Source: Spirochaetes bacterium RBG_16_67_19 (lineage in GTDB: Bacteria; Spirochaetota; Spirochaetia; SZUA-6; DRHE01). Taken from it: a stretch of DNA of 7,864 bases. Of this stretch, positions 1 to 6,776 are shown one piece after another. The stretch is from assembly GCA_001829505.1 (NCBI GenBank), contig MIBK01000008.1, positions 1 to 7,864 of the forward strand, given 5' to 3'. The position numbers were made by a program, and so were the translations under genes. Below the pieces are notes generated by a model that made no database searches, was not told the DNA's origin, and worked only from the letters and a program-made list of their open reading frames with translations. Within the stretch, counting starts at the first letter, position 1. Each line of letters begins with the position of its first letter.

Positions 1-199
1 GCTGGTCCTGGTGTTCGCCAGCTCGGAGGCCACGAAATCCCTTCCTGCGGGCGTGTTCTCCTTCACCAGCCTGATGGGAACCCAGTTGGGCTGGCAGATG
101 GCCGCCCTGGTCATCGCCACGGCGCCCGTAATGGCGGTCTACCTGGCTTTCAACAAGAGCCTCACCAGGGGCGTGGTCGCCGGCGCGTTGAAGGAATAG
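1..199 (+). CDS. Carbohydrate ABC transporter permease, MalG/UgpE type (3' end only)
   Basis: The reading frame enters from the left edge (first full codon at base 2) and ends at TAG 197-199, leaving about 65 residues. They read as the last part of an inner-membrane sugar-importer permease: a periplasmic-loop-like stretch ([11 protein letters not shown]), a tryptophan-containing approach (QLGWQ), a final transmembrane helix ([18 protein letters not shown]) and a short cytoplasmic tail with the pattern [11 protein letters not shown] tail of the form 'RG...GA(V/L)K' directly after the last helix is characteristic of the MalG-like half of CUT1 importers. The EAA loop that contacts the ATPase lies outside the window, so family membership rests on this tail alone. 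The next gene begins 10 bases after the stop, so the permease almost certainly belongs to the same operon and probably imports the oligosaccharide that the downstream enzymes degrade. The substrate cannot be read from this fragment. Confidence 0.85.
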   Translation, partial: LVLVFASSEATKSLPAGVFSFTSLMGTQLGWQMAALVIATAPVMAVYLAFNKSLTRGVVAGALKE

Positions 200-209
200 G
201 CGCGACGCT

Positions 210-2678
210 ATGGAATACGGCTATTTCGACGACCCGGCCGGCGAGTACGTCATCACCACGCCGCGCACGCCCTACCCCTGGCTGAACTATCTGGGCGGCG
301 AGGAGTTCTTCGGCCTGATCACCAACACCGGCGGGGGCTACTGCTTCTACCGTGACGCCCTGCTGCGCCGGCTCACCCGCTACCGCTACAACGGCGTGCC
401 CCTGGACTCGGGGGGGCGCTACTTCTACATCCGCGAGGGTGCCCGGGGGCGGGCGGACTTCTGGAGCCCGGGCTGGAAGCCCGTGCGCGCGGAGCTGGAC
501 TCCTACGAGTGCCGCCACGGGCTGGGCTACACCCGCATCCGCTCCAGCAGGAACGGCCTGGGCGCGGAGCTGCTGTTCTTCGTGCCGCTGGGGGTGAACG
601 CCGAGGTGCATCAGGTCAGCCTGGAGAATCGCGGCCGCCGGCGGCGCTCGTTCAGCCTGTTTTCCATGGTGGAGTTCTGCCTGTGGAACGCCCAGGAGGA
701 TGCCGCCAATTTCCAGCGCAACCTGAGCACGGGCGAAGTGGAAGTGGAAGGCCCGGTCATCTACCACAAGACCGAGTACCGCGAGCGCAGGAACCACTTC
801 GCCTATTACTCGGCCGGGGCATCGGCCGATGCCCCGCTGGCCGGCTTCGACACGGACCGGGAGGCCTTCCTGGGCCTGTACGACGGCTTCGAGGCCCCGC
901 GCGCCGTGGCCGAAGGCAGGAGCCGCGACTCCCTGGCCCTGGGCTGGTCCCCGATCGCCTCCCACCACCTGTCGCTGAGCCTGGCTCCCGGCGAGCGCCG
1001 GACCGTGGTGTTCCTGCTTGGCTACGCGGAGAACCCCCCGGAGGACAAGTGGGAGGCTCCCGGCAGGATCCGCAAGGATCCGGCCCTGGGAGTGATCCGG
1101 CGCTTCGCCGAGCCGGGGGCCGTGGACCGGGCCTTCGCCGAGCTGGGCGGGCACTGGAAGGGCCTCGTCTCCCGCTTCCGCCTGGGGTGCGGCGATGAGC
1201 GCCTGGAGCGCATGGCCAACACCTGGAACCAGTACCAGTGCCTGGCCACCTTCAACCTGGGGCGCAGCGCCTCGCTGTTCGAGTCGGGCATCGGTCGCGG
1301 CCTGGGCTTCCGGGACACCAACCAGGACCTGCTGGGCTGCGTGCACCAGGTGCCCGAGCGCGCCCGCTGGCGGATCCTGGAGGTGGCCTCCACCCAGAAG
1401 GAGGACGGCAGCGCCTACCACCAGTACCAGCCGCTGACCCGGCGGGGCAACGCCAACATCGGCGGGGACTTCAACGACGACCCCCTGTGGCTGATCCTCT
1501 CCACCAGCGCCTACCTGAAGGAGAGCGGGGATTGGGGCATCCTGGGCGAGGCCGTGCCCTTCGACCACGACCCGGCCCGCGCCGGGAGCCTGTTCGAGCA
1601 CCTGGCCCGGTCCTTCCGGCACGTGGTGGACAACCGGGGTCCGCACGGCCTGCCCCTGATCGGCCGGGCGGATTGGAACGACTGCCTGAACCTGAACTGC
1701 TTCTCCTCCAACCCCGACGAGTCCTTCCAGAGCACGGCCAACAAGGACGGGCGGGTGGCCGAGAGCGTGCTCATCGCCGGCATGTTCGTGTTCATCGGCC
1801 GGGAGTTCGTGGAGATTTGCCGGAGAACCGGCCGCCCCGAGCTGGCCGAGCAGGCGCAGGCGGCCATCCGGGACATGGAACAGGCCGTGCTGGAGCACGG
1901 CTGGGACGGGGAGTGGTACCTGCGGGCCTACGACGACGCCGGAGCGCGGGTCGGCGGCCGGGATTGCCTGGAGGGGCGCATCTACATCGAGCCGCAGGGC
2001 TTCTGCGCCATGGCGGAGATCGGCAAGGAGCTGGGCTACCCGCGCCGGGCCCTGGACGCGGTGCGGGAGCACCTGGACTGCGACCAGGGTTTGGTGCTGC
2101 TGTGGCCCGCCTACTCCCGTTACCACCTGAACCTGGGGGAGATCTCCTCCTATCCCGAGGGGTACAAGGAGAACGGCGGCGTGTTCTGCCACAACAATCC
2201 CTGGGTCATGATCGGGGAAGCCCGCCTGGGGCGGGGGGAAAGGGCCTTCGAATACTACCGCAAGATCTGTCCGGCCTACGGGGAGGCCCAGGCCGAGCTG
2301 CACCGCACCGAGCCGTACGTGTACGCCCAGATGATCGCCGGGCGGCAGGCCGCGCGGCCCGGGGAGGCCAAGAACTCCTGGCTCACCGGCACGGCGGCCT
2401 GGAACTTCGTGGCCCTGTCCCAGTGGATCCTGGGCATCCGGCCTGAGTACGACGGGCTGCGCATCGATCCCTGCCTGCCGCCGGACTGGGAGGGCTTCAC
2501 CGTGGAGCGGCTCTTCCGGGGCGGGCGCTATCGCATCCGGGTTACCAATCCGCGGCATGTGAGCCGGGGGATCGCATCGCTGCGCCTGGACGGCCGGGAG
2601 CTGGCGGGCAGCCTGGTGCCCGTGGTTGAGGGGCAGCACGACGTCGAGGCGGTCCTGGGCTTGGCCCGGGAGGGGTGA
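210..2678 (+). CDS. cbp: GH94 cellobiose phosphorylase (inverting, EC 2.4.1.20 predicted)
   Basis: This 822-residue cytoplasmic enzyme is predicted to split cellobiose with phosphate into alpha-glucose 1-phosphate and glucose. The length matches bacterial cellobiose phosphorylases (about 810-825). The layout is the GH94 one: an N-terminal beta-sandwich (about 1-275), a helical linker, an (alpha/alpha)6 barrel (about 315-740) and a C-terminal beta domain. The start [15 protein letters not shown] is typical. The catalytic acid is D491 in RADWNDCLN. The -1 subsite residues R363 and D369 lie in IGRGLGFRD. Phosphate-site residues are H661 (FCHNNPW) and T726-G727 (WLTGT). Residues matching the glucose-binding +1 site of Cellulomonas gilvus cellobiose phosphorylase, as I remember it, are Y47, R170, E644 and K653. 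Chitobiose phosphorylases differ around E644 and in the [10 protein letters not shown] loop after D491. The start has only a weak upstream purine stretch (AAGGA at 191-195), so coupling to the permease is likely. Other GH94 activities, such as laminaribiose phosphorolysis, remain possible. Confidence 0.93.
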   Translation: MEYGYFDDPAGEYVITTPRTPYPWLNYLGGEEFFGLITNTGGGYCFYRDALLRRLTRYRYNGVPLDSGGRYFYIREGARGRADFWSPGWKPVRAELDSYECRHGLGYTRIRSSRNGLGAELLFFVPLGVNAEVHQVSLENRGRRRRSFSLFSMVEFCLWNAQEDAANFQRNLSTGEVEVEGPVIYHKTEYRERRNHFAYYSAGASADAPLAGFDTDREAFLGLYDGFEAPRAVAEGRSRDSLALGWSPIASHHLSLSLAPGERRTVVFLLGYAENPPEDKWEAPGRIRKDPALGVIRRFAEPGAVDRAFAELGGHWKGLVSRFRLGCGDERLERMANTWNQYQCLATFNLGRSASLFESGIGRGLGFRDTNQDLLGCVHQVPERARWRILEVASTQKEDGSAYHQYQPLTRRGNANIGGDFNDDPLWLILSTSAYLKESGDWGILGEAVPFDHDPARAGSLFEHLARSFRHVVDNRGPHGLPLIGRADWNDCLNLNCFSSNPDESFQSTANKDGRVAESVLIAGMFVFIGREFVEICRRTGRPELAEQAQAAIRDMEQAVLEHGWDGEWYLRAYDDAGARVGGRDCLEGRIYIEPQGFCAMAEIGKELGYPRRALDAVREHLDCDQGLVLLWPAYSRYHLNLGEISSYPEGYKENGGVFCHNNPWVMIGEARLGRGERAFEYYRKICPAYGEAQAELHRTEPYVYAQMIAGRQAARPGEAKNSWLTGTAAWNFVALSQWILGIRPEYDGLRIDPCLPPDWEGFTVERLFRGGRYRIRVTNPRHVSRGIASLRLDGRELAGSLVPVVEGQHDVEAVLGLAREG

Positions 2679-4477
2679 TGGAAATAGCGGAGCTGGTGCT
2701 GGCCCCGGTGCCGCGGCGCCTGCGCGCCGCGCGGGGCAGCTTCCCCGTACCGGGGGGCCTGGCCGAGGCTTTGGCCGCCTACACCCTGGGGGCTCCCGCG
2801 CCGGCCGGCCTGGCCGCCCGCATCGACCACAGCCAGGTGGGCAACGCCCAGGGCTACCTGTTGTCCGTGCGCCAGGACGGGATCAGCCTGCTGGCCGCGG
2901 ACCCCGCGGGGCTGTACTACGGGGTCATGACCCTGCGCCAGCTCCTGCGCCAGGCCGGCCGGACCCTGCCCTGCGTCCACATCGAGGACTGGCCGTCCTA
3001 CCCGGTGCGCGGGATCATGCTGGACATCAGCCGCGACCGGGTTCCGACCATGGCCACCCTGCGCGGCCTGCTGGATCTGTGGGCCGGGCTGAAGTACAAC
3101 CAGGTCCAGCTGTACACCGAGCACACCTTCGCCTACGCGGCGCATCCGGAGGTGTGGCGGGAGGCCTCGCCCCTCACCCCGGCGGAAGTGGAGCAGCTGG
3201 ACGCCTGGTGCCGCGAGCGGGGCGTGGAGCTGGTGCCCAACCAGAACTCCTTCGGGCACATGGAGCGCTGGCTGCGCCACCCGCGCTACCGGGACCTGGC
3301 CGACGCCACGGAAGGCTTCCCGGACCCCTGGGGGGGCTGGCGAACCCAGGCCACCACGCTCAATCCCCTGGACCCCGCCAGCATCGAGCTGGTCAGCGGG
3401 CTGTACGACGAGCTGCTGCCGCACTTCTCCAGCCGCCAGCTCAACGTGGGCGCCGACGAGCCCATCGACCTGGGTCACGGGCGCAGCCGGGAGGCTTGCC
3501 GCCGGCAGGGAGTGGGCAGGGTGTACCTGGATTTCCTTCGCAAGCTCCACGGCGAGGTCACCAGGCGCGGGCGGGTGATGCAGTGCTGGGCCGATGTGCT
3601 GGTCCGCCACCCCGAGCTGGCCCGCGAGGTGCCCCGGGACCTGCTGGCCATCGACTGGGGATACGAGGCCGATCACCCCTTCGCGGCAGAGTGCCGGATC
3701 TTCGCCGAGGCGGGGGTGAGCTTCTACGTTTGCCCTGGCACCTCCTCCTGGAATTCGCTGGGCGGGCGCCGGGCCAACGCGCGAGCCAACATCCACGCCG
3801 CGGCCCGCGACGGGCTGGCCGCGGGGGCCGGTGGGTTTTTGCTGGCCGACTGGGGCGACAACGGCCATTGGCAGCAGCTCCCGATATCCTATCCCGCCTG
3901 GGTCTACGGCGCGGCCGCCGGCTGGAACCCGGGCAGCGAAGAGGGGCTGGACGTGGAGCGCTTCCTGTCGGCCCAGGTGTTCCTGGACCCGAGCGGCGCC
4001 GCGGCCCGGGCCCTGGCCCTGCTGGGGGAGGCCGGTGAAAACGAGGTGGCGCGACTGCCCAACGCCACCGTGCTGGCCGTGCTGCTCCTGCTGGACCTCC
4101 AGCCCTACCACCGGCAGGCGCTGGAGCGCTTCCGGGGCTGCCGCTTCGAGCGCGAGGAGGCGCTGCTGGAGCAGTCGCTGCGCCTGTTGGGCGAAGCCCG
4201 GGCGGCGGCCGACGACGGGCAGCTGCTGGGCCGGGAGCTGGAGCTCACCGCCGCCCTGCTCCGGCACGCGGCCCGCCTGGGCCGGGAGCGCTTCGCCACC
4301 GCCGGCCTTTCGACCCGCGAGATCGCGCCCCCGCGGCGGCGCAGCCTGGCGGAGGAGCTGGACGGCCTGGAGGCCCGCTACCGGCGGCTGTGGCCGGCCC
4401 GCTATCGGCCGGGGGGCCTGGAGGACAGCGCGGGCAGGATGCGGGCTTTGAAAGGCAGCTATGCGGATCCTGACTAG
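2678..4477 (+). CDS. GH20-type beta-N-acetylhexosaminidase-like glycosidase, divergent and cytoplasmic
   Basis: The 599-residue product has the two-part GH20 layout. Residues 1-105 form a GH20b-like alpha/beta domain ending in the family pattern GLYYGVMTLRQLL. A TIM barrel then starts at WPSYPVRGIMLDISRD (105-120) and runs to about 415. The predicted catalytic pair is D260-E261 in LNVGADEP, where GH20 enzymes have an Asp-Glu pair for substrate-assisted hydrolysis. Tryptophans that may line the pocket are W304, W327, W358 and W392. Two places depart from classical hexosaminidases: the strand that usually ends in W-(S/G)-E reads ADWGDNGHW (390-398), and the Tyr/Asp strand reads FYVCPGTSSWNS (349-360). 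Residues 425-599 are helical, charged and of unknown role. There is no signal peptide. ATG 2678 overlaps the GH94 stop by one base and has GGGAGG four bases upstream; GTG 2675 is possible but too close to that site. Removal of terminal GlcNAc or another hexose is inferred; specificity is uncertain. Confidence 0.8.
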   Translation: MEIAELVLAPVPRRLRAARGSFPVPGGLAEALAAYTLGAPAPAGLAARIDHSQVGNAQGYLLSVRQDGISLLAADPAGLYYGVMTLRQLLRQAGRTLPCVHIEDWPSYPVRGIMLDISRDRVPTMATLRGLLDLWAGLKYNQVQLYTEHTFAYAAHPEVWREASPLTPAEVEQLDAWCRERGVELVPNQNSFGHMERWLRHPRYRDLADATEGFPDPWGGWRTQATTLNPLDPASIELVSGLYDELLPHFSSRQLNVGADEPIDLGHGRSREACRRQGVGRVYLDFLRKLHGEVTRRGRVMQCWADVLVRHPELAREVPRDLLAIDWGYEADHPFAAECRIFAEAGVSFYVCPGTSSWNSLGGRRANARANIHAAARDGLAAGAGGFLLADWGDNGHWQQLPISYPAWVYGAAAGWNPGSEEGLDVERFLSAQVFLDPSGAAARALALLGEAGENEVARLPNATVLAVLLLLDLQPYHRQALERFRGCRFEREEALLEQSLRLLGEARAAADDGQLLGRELELTAALLRHAARLGRERFATAGLSTREIAPPRRRSLAEELDGLEARYRRLWPARYRPGGLEDSAGRMRALKGSYADPD

Positions 4478-6284
4478 CCATGTGGGCTACGACGCGGGGG
4501 AGCCCAAACGGGCGGTCATGCTGGCCGCCAGGTCCGAGCCCTTTTCCACCGCACCCCTGGCTTTCCGCCTGCTGGACGCCGCTTCCGGGGCCAGGGTCTT
4601 TCACGGGCTGGCCCCGTATGTGGGACCCGTGCCCAGGTGGCGGGACTGGGTGTTCTGGTCACTGGATTTCTCGGAAGCGCGGCGGCCGGGCCGCTACCTG
4701 GTCGAGCTCACCAACGGCGGCGCGAGAATCCTCGCTGACAGCCAGGCCGGCCGCTCGGCGAGCTTCGAAATCGGGGAGAACCTGCTGCTGGAGCGCACGG
4801 TGCCGGCCGTGCTGCGCTGGTTCCGCTCGCAGCGCTGCGCCGGCCCCTGGGACGAGGCGGACCGGCGGGCCCCCTTCTTCGGCGGGCGCGCCGACCGGGT
4901 GGACGCCCACGGAGGCTGGTACGACGCCTCCGGGGACTACAGCAAGTACCTGAGCCACCTTTCCTACGCCAACTACCTGAATCCCCAGCACAGCCCCCTG
5001 GCCGTTTGGGTCTTCCTGGCCTGCGCGCGGCTGCTGGCCGACGGACCCGGCGGGGAACCGGGCGGGCAGACCCAGGGTCTCAAGGAAGAGCTGCAGGCGG
5101 AGGCGCGCTACGGGGCGGAGTTCCTGCGCCGGATGCAGGACCCGGCCGGATACTTCTACATCGGGGTCTTCGACCGCTGGACCCACGAGCCGGGCGAGCG
5201 GCGGATCAGCAGCTTCCGCGGCCAGACCGGGGAGAGGGGCGGGGACTACCAGGCCGGCTACCGCCAGGGCGGCGGCCTGGCCATCGCCGCCCTGGCCCGC
5301 GCCGCGCGGGAGCTGCCCGGGGAGGGGGGGGCGGCGGCCGGCGGTCAGGGCGAAGGGGCGATCTTTCTGCAGGCCGCTAAGCGGGGCTTCGCCCACCTGG
5401 AGGCTCACAACCGCGAATATCTGGACGACGGGCGGGAGAACATCATCGACGACTACTGCGCCCTGCTGGCTGCGTCGGAGCTTTTCGCCGCCACCGGCCA
5501 GCCGAATCACCTGCGGGCGGCGCGGCGGCGCGCCCGCGGCCTGGAGGCGCGCCTCGGCCGGCAGGACGGTTACCGCAATTTCTGGCGCGCCGACGCTCGC
5601 GGGCGGCGGCCGTTCTTCCACGCCTCCGACGCGGGCCTGCCGGTGATCGCCCTGCTGCGCTACGCCCGCGTGGAGCCCTCCGCCGGGCGGGTCGCCGCGG
5701 CCCTGCGGGCGGTGCGCCGCTCCCTGGAGTTCGAGCTGAGCATCACGACCCGGCCGGCCAATCCCTTCGGCTACGCCCGGCAGTACGTGCAGCCGGTGGA
5801 CGGTCCGCGGCGGGAGGCCTTCTTCTTCCCGCACCACAACGAGAGCGGCTACTGGTGGCAGGGGGAGAATGCCCGCCTGGCCTCCCTGGCCGCCGCGGCC
5901 CGCCTGTCGCGCTGGGCTCTGGCCCGGGAGGGCGCTCCGGCCGGCGAAGGACCACTGGCGGCGCGCCTTGGGGTGTACGCCTCCGACCAGCTCGGCTGGA
6001 TCCTGGGCTGTAATCCCTTCGACGCCTGCTTCCTGCACGGTTTCGGGCGAAGCAACCCGGAATACGAAACCGGCTTCCCCAACGCCTTCGGGGGCATCTG
6101 CAACGGGGTCACCGGAGGCTTCCGGGACGAGGAGGACGTCGATTTCCTGCCTTCGCCTCATGCAGAGGACAGCGCGCACCGCTGGAGGTGGAGCGAGCAG
6201 TGGCTGCCGCACGCCGCCTGGTACCTGCTGGCCGCCTGCTCCGCTGGGCACGGTGAGCTTGGCGGGCGGGCAATCCCCTGGTAG
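4461..6284 (+). CDS. GH9 cytoplasmic exo-glycosidase (beta-glucosidase / exo-beta-D-glucosaminidase type)
   Basis: The 607-residue product combines an N-terminal Ig-like domain (about 1-100, opening MRILTSHVGY) with a GH9 (alpha/alpha)6 barrel. The catalytic base region is GGWYDASGDYSKY (151-163), with D155 and D159 as the Asp pair that activates water in GH9. The late barrel shows LGWILGCNPFDACFLHGFG (511-529), the GH9 'LG-NP---HGFG' landmark. The usual NEVAINWNA acid motif is replaced by RWSEQWLPHAAWYLLA, making E579 the candidate general acid. FPHHNESGYWWQGENARLAS (457-476) and this ending recall the intracellular GH9 enzymes of Vibrio and Photobacterium, characterised as beta-glucosidase or exo-beta-glucosaminidase, rather than secreted endocellulases. 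No signal peptide or cellulose-binding module is present. Residues 285-300 are a Gly/Ala/Glu-rich insertion. The ATG lies 17 bases inside the GH20 gene, with AAAGG at 4451-4455 five bases upstream. Glucose versus glucosamine specificity cannot be settled here. Confidence 0.85.
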   Translation: MRILTSHVGYDAGEPKRAVMLAARSEPFSTAPLAFRLLDAASGARVFHGLAPYVGPVPRWRDWVFWSLDFSEARRPGRYLVELTNGGARILADSQAGRSASFEIGENLLLERTVPAVLRWFRSQRCAGPWDEADRRAPFFGGRADRVDAHGGWYDASGDYSKYLSHLSYANYLNPQHSPLAVWVFLACARLLADGPGGEPGGQTQGLKEELQAEARYGAEFLRRMQDPAGYFYIGVFDRWTHEPGERRISSFRGQTGERGGDYQAGYRQGGGLAIAALARAARELPGEGGAAAGGQGEGAIFLQAAKRGFAHLEAHNREYLDDGRENIIDDYCALLAASELFAATGQPNHLRAARRRARGLEARLGRQDGYRNFWRADARGRRPFFHASDAGLPVIALLRYARVEPSAGRVAAALRAVRRSLEFELSITTRPANPFGYARQYVQPVDGPRREAFFFPHHNESGYWWQGENARLASLAAAARLSRWALAREGAPAGEGPLAARLGVYASDQLGWILGCNPFDACFLHGFGRSNPEYETGFPNAFGGICNGVTGGFRDEEDVDFLPSPHAEDSAHRWRWSEQWLPHAAWYLLAACSAGHGELGGRAIPW

Positions 6285-6303
6285 GCTCAGGGCAAGAGTT
6301 TTC

Positions 6304-6310
6304 GAGGAGG
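6304..6310 (+). promoter_or_regulatory. Strong Shine-Dalgarno sequence that fixes a TTG start
   Basis: GAGGAGG at 6304-6310 is close to the perfect anti-16S complement and lies six bases before TTG 6317-6319. This is what supports the non-ATG start of the lipoprotein gene, since the encoded N-terminus from that codon is a textbook lipoprotein signal. It is the best ribosome binding site in the window, which suggests the small protein is translated independently of the enzyme genes rather than by coupling. Confidence 0.8.
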
Positions 6311-6316
6311 TGGAAT

Positions 6317-6619
6317 TTGAAGACTGTATCGATCCTGGTGGCGGTGGCGCTGCTGTGCGTCCTGCTGGCCGGCTGCGCCGGACCCAATCAACTGGTGAAG
6401 ACCGCCAATGCCCAGGGCAAGGTGGCCGGTTTCTGGCTGGGGCTGTGGCACGGCCTGATCGCCCCGGTGACCTTCGTCATCTCCCTGTTCTCCGATACGG
6501 TGGAGATGTTCGAGGTGCACAACAACGGCAACTGGTACAGCTTCGGTTTCCTGCTGGGGATGATGATCCTGCTGGGTGGAGGCGGCAGCGGGGCTGCGCG
6601 CCGGCGCTATAGGGACTGA
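6317..6619 (+). CDS. Small membrane-associated lipoprotein, conserved but uncharacterised
   Basis: The 100-residue product starts at TTG with a good ribosome binding site. Residues 1-20 are a lipoprotein signal: MKTVSI, a hydrophobic core, then the lipobox L17-A18-G19-C20, so the mature protein should begin with a lipid-modified Cys20. A short polar linker (21-36) follows, then a membrane segment with GFWLGLWHGLIAPVTFVISL (38-57), a loop MFEVHNNGNWYSFGF, a second hydrophobic stretch (about 77-90) and a basic tail RRRYRD. I recognise the WLGLWHGLIAP...VHNNGNWY-FGFLLG pattern as a recurring small bacterial protein with no function known to me. The combination of a lipid anchor and one or two helices is unusual. 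The gene lies 32 bases after the GH9 stop and may share its transcript, but nothing in it points to sugar metabolism. Its TGA stop (6617-6619) lies in the edge of the repeat array. Confidence 0.85.
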   Translation: MKTVSILVAVALLCVLLAGCAGPNQLVKTANAQGKVAGFWLGLWHGLIAPVTFVISLFSDTVEMFEVHNNGNWYSFGFLLGMMILLGGGGSGAARRRYRD

Positions 6620-6626
6620 GCGCCTA
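6615..6626. repeat. 12-bp array-edge repeat, left copy
   Basis: ACTGAGCGCCTA at 6615-6626 also occurs at 6813-6824, the two outer borders of the array. Inside the array the corresponding junctions read ACTGACCT instead. The TGA stop of the lipoprotein gene (6617-6619) lies inside this copy. Confidence 0.85.
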
Positions 6627-6676
6627 GCGGCCGCAGGCCGCGCCTGCGCTCAGCACGGCTACTGCCGTACTGACCT
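6621..6676. repeat. Repeat unit 1 (56 bp, perfect copy)
   Basis: The unit begins CGCCTAGCGGCC and ends GTACTGACCT. It contains two mutually exclusive GC hairpins: stem GCGGCC/GGCCGC with loop GCA at 6627-6641, or stem CGCAGGC/GCCTGCG with loop CGC at 6632-6648. The second, independent hairpin is at 6650-6673, with a ten-position stem around the loop TACT and a single C-A mismatch. Confidence 0.93.
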
Positions 6677-6732
6677 CGCCTAGCGGCCGCAGGCCGCGCC
6701 TGCGCTCAGCACGGCTACTGCCGTACTGACCT
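6677..6732. repeat. Repeat unit 2 (56 bp, identical to unit 1)
   Basis: All 56 bases match unit 1, and identity stops exactly at both edges: the base before is T here and G for unit 1, and the base after is G here and C for unit 1. Hairpins fall at 6683-6697 (alternative 6688-6704) and 6706-6729. The perfect identity suggests a recent duplication or continuing homogenisation. Confidence 0.93.
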
Positions 6733-6776
6733 GCCGCTCCTGCGGCCCCCAGCACGGCTATTTGCCCTACTGACCT
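6733..6776. repeat. Repeat unit 3 (44 bp, diverged)
   Basis: The first half is replaced by a smaller hairpin, GCCGC/GCGGC with loop TCCT at 6733-6746. It resembles the opposite-strand version of the GC hairpin in units 1 and 2 (CTGCGGCC here, GGCCGCAG there). The second hairpin keeps the frame CAGCACGGC...GCCCTACTG with an enlarged loop and an extra mismatch. The junction TACTGACCT links it to the next unit, as in units 1 and 2. Confidence 0.85.

Noticed and set aside
162..2639. An 825-codon open frame on the - strand, opposite the GH94 gene.
   Set aside because: Its composition is dominated by Gly, Pro, Ala, Val and Arg without recognisable motifs, and it mirrors the codon positions of a strongly supported GH94 gene. 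Long antisense frames are expected in high-GC coding DNA.
210..2678. Calling the GH94 a chitobiose phosphorylase because of its GH20 and GH9 neighbours.
   Set aside because: The loop after the catalytic Asp, E644 in [17 protein letters not shown] and the overall 822-residue pattern fit cellobiose phosphorylases better. Context alone was not enough to override this.
2675..2680. GTG 2675 as the start of the GH20-like gene.
   Set aside because: It would leave only about one base between the GGGAGG ribosome site and the start; ATG 2678 has the more workable spacing.
2626..4038. A 470-codon + strand frame overlapping the GH94/GH20 junction.
   Set aside because: It is Arg/Pro/Gly-rich, out of frame with the GH20 motifs and starts inside GH94.
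2528..4267. A 579-codon open frame on the - strand, opposite the GH20-like gene and the end of GH94.
   Set aside because: It is the same shadow effect: low-complexity residue use and no domain-like pattern, while the + strand carries clear GH20 motifs.
4659..6251. A 530-codon open frame on the - strand, opposite the GH9 gene.
   Set aside because: It is a shadow of the GH9 gene, with no start context or motif.
5869..6612. A + strand frame running from the end of GH9 through the lipoprotein gene.
   Set aside because: It is out of frame with both the GH9 C-terminal landmarks and the lipobox-containing protein, each of which is better supported.
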